This document shows, piece by piece, positions 42,601 through 46,603 of a stretch of 64,000 nucleotides of DNA. Source of the stretch: Telmatactis stephensoni (lineage: Eukaryota; Cnidaria; Anthozoa; Actiniaria; Isophelliidae). The translations under genes were made by a program, and so were the position numbers. Position 1 is the stretch's first letter. Each line of letters opens with the position of its first letter. Where the stretch lies: contig JALIZF010001768.1 in NCBI GenBank assembly GCA_029948255.1, forward strand, positions 186,001 through 250,000, in the 5' to 3' direction. The notes under the pieces were generated by a model. The model searched no databases. It was not told where the DNA came from and saw only the letters and a list, made by a program, of their open reading frames with translations.

Positions 42601-44300
42601 CCACACACACTTTACTCCTATAATGGAACATATACTTCGAACTTGGGGGATGATTTGAGCGAGGACTTCGTCCCTTATGGCGACGCTATTGAGCTGTCTA
42701 CACGGCTTGTTGGCCATTGCAGAAATGATGAACGCCACGAAGCAAATGAATTCTAGGACTTTGTTATTTATACCATCGAGTGACCATCCAGTGATTTACA
42801 TATCGGAACAATCGTCTTTTTCATCTAACGAACCCACTTTGTGCTACAACAGGGTTTGGACAATGCATGAGCTTCTGCAGTTATACAACAGATTGAAAAG
42901 GAACGAACGCCTTGCAAAGAGGGCGGAACGCATTCATAATGCATAAATGGCGTTTTGGCGGCATTTCGCAATAGTTTTGTCCACAGGAACAAGAGATTGT
43001 TTATATAGCATGGGTATATTCGTACCCAAAAAGAATTGGCATCATACTTTTTGTTTTGGTTATTGCGTAACAGCTTTTAGAAAGGAATAAATGGTTTTAA
43101 ATCAGGATGAAGGTTATTCATAAGTTACGCAATAGTTAATCTATCGGAACAAAGCACTTATTCTTCCAAGTCATGACAAACACGTTACGCATGTATCTGG
43201 TCAGACTGTTTATCTATCATAAACAGTCTGAAAACAATTATAAGAATAACTATGATTCGGATCTCTGTGTACCGGCAGAGTCATCTCTGTCTTGATGGAT
43301 TTAAAAGATATGACCAATAGAAAAGATATGCATCAATATAATCTCTCGAGCTTCCTCGATTTAGCGGATATGACGGGTTTAACTGATATGAATAAAAATA
43401 AAACTACAATGATTGGGATTCCTGTCTATCTATCAAACATTCTTTCTTCTTAGGCGGATTTACCGGATATAACAGATACAACGGATATGCATAAATTATC
43501 AACCACAATGATTGGGATTCCTGTCTACCTATCGAACTTTCTTTCTTTTTAGGCGGATTTAGCGGATATGACGGATATGACGGATATGCATAAATTATCA
43601 ACCACAACGATTGGGATTCCTGTCTTACAATCGAACTTTCTTTCTTTTTAGGCGGATATAGCGGATATGACGGATATTACGGATATGCATAAATTATCAA
43701 CCACAATGATTGGGATTCCTGTCTTACTATCGAACTTTCTTTCTTTTTAGACGGATATAGCGGATATTACGGATATGCATAAATTATCAACCACAATGAT
43801 TGGGATTCCTGTCTTACTATCGAACTTTCTTTCTTTTTAGACGGATATAGCGGATATGACGGATATTACGGATATGCATAAATTATCAACCACAATGATT
43901 GGGATTCCTGTCTATCTATCGAACTTTCTTTCTTTTTAGACGGATTTAGCGGATATGACGGATATAACGGATATGAATAAATTATCAACTACAATGATTG
44001 GGATTCCTGTCTACCTATCAAACTTTCTTTCTTTTTAGGTGGATTTAGCGGATATGACGGATATAACGGATATGATAATATTAAGATAATTTATTATAAT
44101 TTATTATAATATTAACAATCATTACACCTCATTCATTTCATTATAATAGATTATAATTTTAATTTATTATAATTTTTATAAATTATTATAATTATTATAA
44201 TTTATTATAATATTATAATTCAATTTATAATATATATCTATATAATATATAATATATAATATATAATATATAATATATAATATATATATCTATATTATAT

Positions 44301-44372
<72 letters not shown>

Positions 44373-46496
44373 TATATATATAATATAATGTAATAAAAAA
44401 TATATTAATAGATTCTAATTAATAAAAATAATAATAGATAATAAATTAGAAAAAATTAGAATAAATTATAAAAATTAGAATAATTTATAAAAATTATAAT
44501 AAATTATAATTATAATCTATTATAATGAAATGAATGAAGTGTAATGATTGTTAATATTATAATAAATTATAATAAATTATCTTAATATTATCATATCCGT
44601 TATATCCGTCATATCCGCTAAATCCGCCTAAAAAGAAAGAAAGTTTGATAGGTAGACAGGAATCCCAATCATTGTAGTTGATGATTTATTCATATCCGTT
44701 ATATCCGTCATATCCGCTAAATCCGCCTAAAAAGAAAGAAAGTTCGATAGTAAGACAGGAATCCCAATCATTGTGGTTGATAATTTATGCATATCCGTAA
44801 TATCCGTCACATCCGCTAAATCCGTCCCAAAAGAAAGAATGTTTGATAGGTAGACAGGAATCCCAATCATTATGGTTGATAATTTATGCATATCCGTTAT
44901 ATCCGTCACATCCGCTAAATCCGTCCCAAAAGAAAGAATGTTTGATAGGTAAACAGGAATCCCAATCATTGTGTTTGATAATTTATGCATATCCTTAATA
45001 TCCGTCATATCCGCTAAATCCGTCTAAAAAGAAAGAATGTTTCATAGGTAGACAGGAATCCCAATCATTGTGGTTGATAATTTATGCACATTCGTTATAT
45101 CCGTCACATCCGCTAAATCCGCCCTAAAAGAAAGATAGTTATACGTAGACAGGAATCCCAATCATTGTAGTTGATAATTTATGCACGTCCGTTATATCCG
45201 CCATATCAGCTAAATCCGCTCTAAAAGAGAGAAAGTTCGATAAGGAGACAGGAATCCCAATCATGTACTGTATTTCATTATCTATGCATATCCGTTATAT
45301 CTGTCATATTCTCCTAGAAAGAGAAGAAGCTAGAATTACTTTAAGGATTCTTAGTTGGGATTCCTTTCTGTCTATCAATCTTTTTCTATCGTAACGGATA
45401 TGGCGGATATCACGGGTATACCGGATATGGCACTCTGTATATTGCTTTCTCGATCGTGTAAAACTTAGTTTCTCTTAATGTTCCGAATCTTCTGTCTATC
45501 AATTTTGTTCTACGGTAACGGATATGGCGGATATCACGGGTATACCGGATATGGCACTCTGTATATTGCTTTCACGATCGTGTCAAACTTAGTTTCTCTT
45601 AATGTTCCGAATCTTATAAATGGACCGATTTGCAAGTGTTCCTCGCAAAGGGAACAACAGTCAACGAAAAATACTCGCTAACAGAATATATGAAATAAGA
45701 AGGACAATTTTTTTCGAACCTCCTGTGGTTCGCTTGATACTCTCGATAAAGCAACCAAAAATCGTTGAAAATTTGGAATCCTTAAGGTCGAAAAACGCGA
45801 GCGAAAAAAAGGAACAGTGATCTTAGGGTAATGGTCATCATTATCATCATCGTTATCATCATCATTATCATTATCATCATATCATTATCATAATCATCGT
45901 CATTAGCAAAAGCACCAGTAACCCTAGCTCAAATGCTTGAAAAGTAGAGAAATTGCTAGAAATTTGGCCATGGACTAGAAAACAAGACAAAGGCTTGAAA
46001 ACTAACCATGGGTTAGAATACTAAGCGACGGCTTGAAAAGTAGAGAAATGGCTAGAATACAAGCCACGTGCTAAAAATCTAGACAATTAAAGGCTTGAAT
46101 ACAAGCCTAGTGATTAGCTACTCAGTATAAGATGATCCTTGGCAGGCTAGACTAGTACATGCCAGCCCAGCTAGATGGCTAACAAGCTTTAATGGATTTA
46201 ATGAGATCAAAGTAAAATACAGTCACAACTACATTAGAGATGTGTCGCGGTACGCCATATCACGTGTCACGAGCCGCATATATTTCGGTTATACGAGAGC
46301 AAGTCCAGCCTAGTCAGTAAGTCATACACCCACTCGCTCACTCATTCGTCCATTCATTCTGTTAGTCGATTAATCATTCATTCATTCGGTCGGTCCGTCC
46401 GTCCGTCAGTCAGTCAGTCAGTCCGTCAGTCCGTCAGTCAGTCAGTCCGTCAGTCCGTCAGTCAGTCAGTCCGTCAGTCAGTCAGTCAGTCCGTCC

Positions 46497-46527
<31 letters not shown>

Positions 46528-46571
46528 AGTCAGTCAGTCAGTCAGTCAGTCAGTCAGTCAGTCAGTCAGTC

Positions 46572-46603
<32 letters not shown>

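Noticed and set aside
44727..45008. Frame with repeated ITDMHKLSTTMIGIPV
   Set aside because: A reading of the 105-bp satellite units; it repeats with the DNA period and has no independent support.
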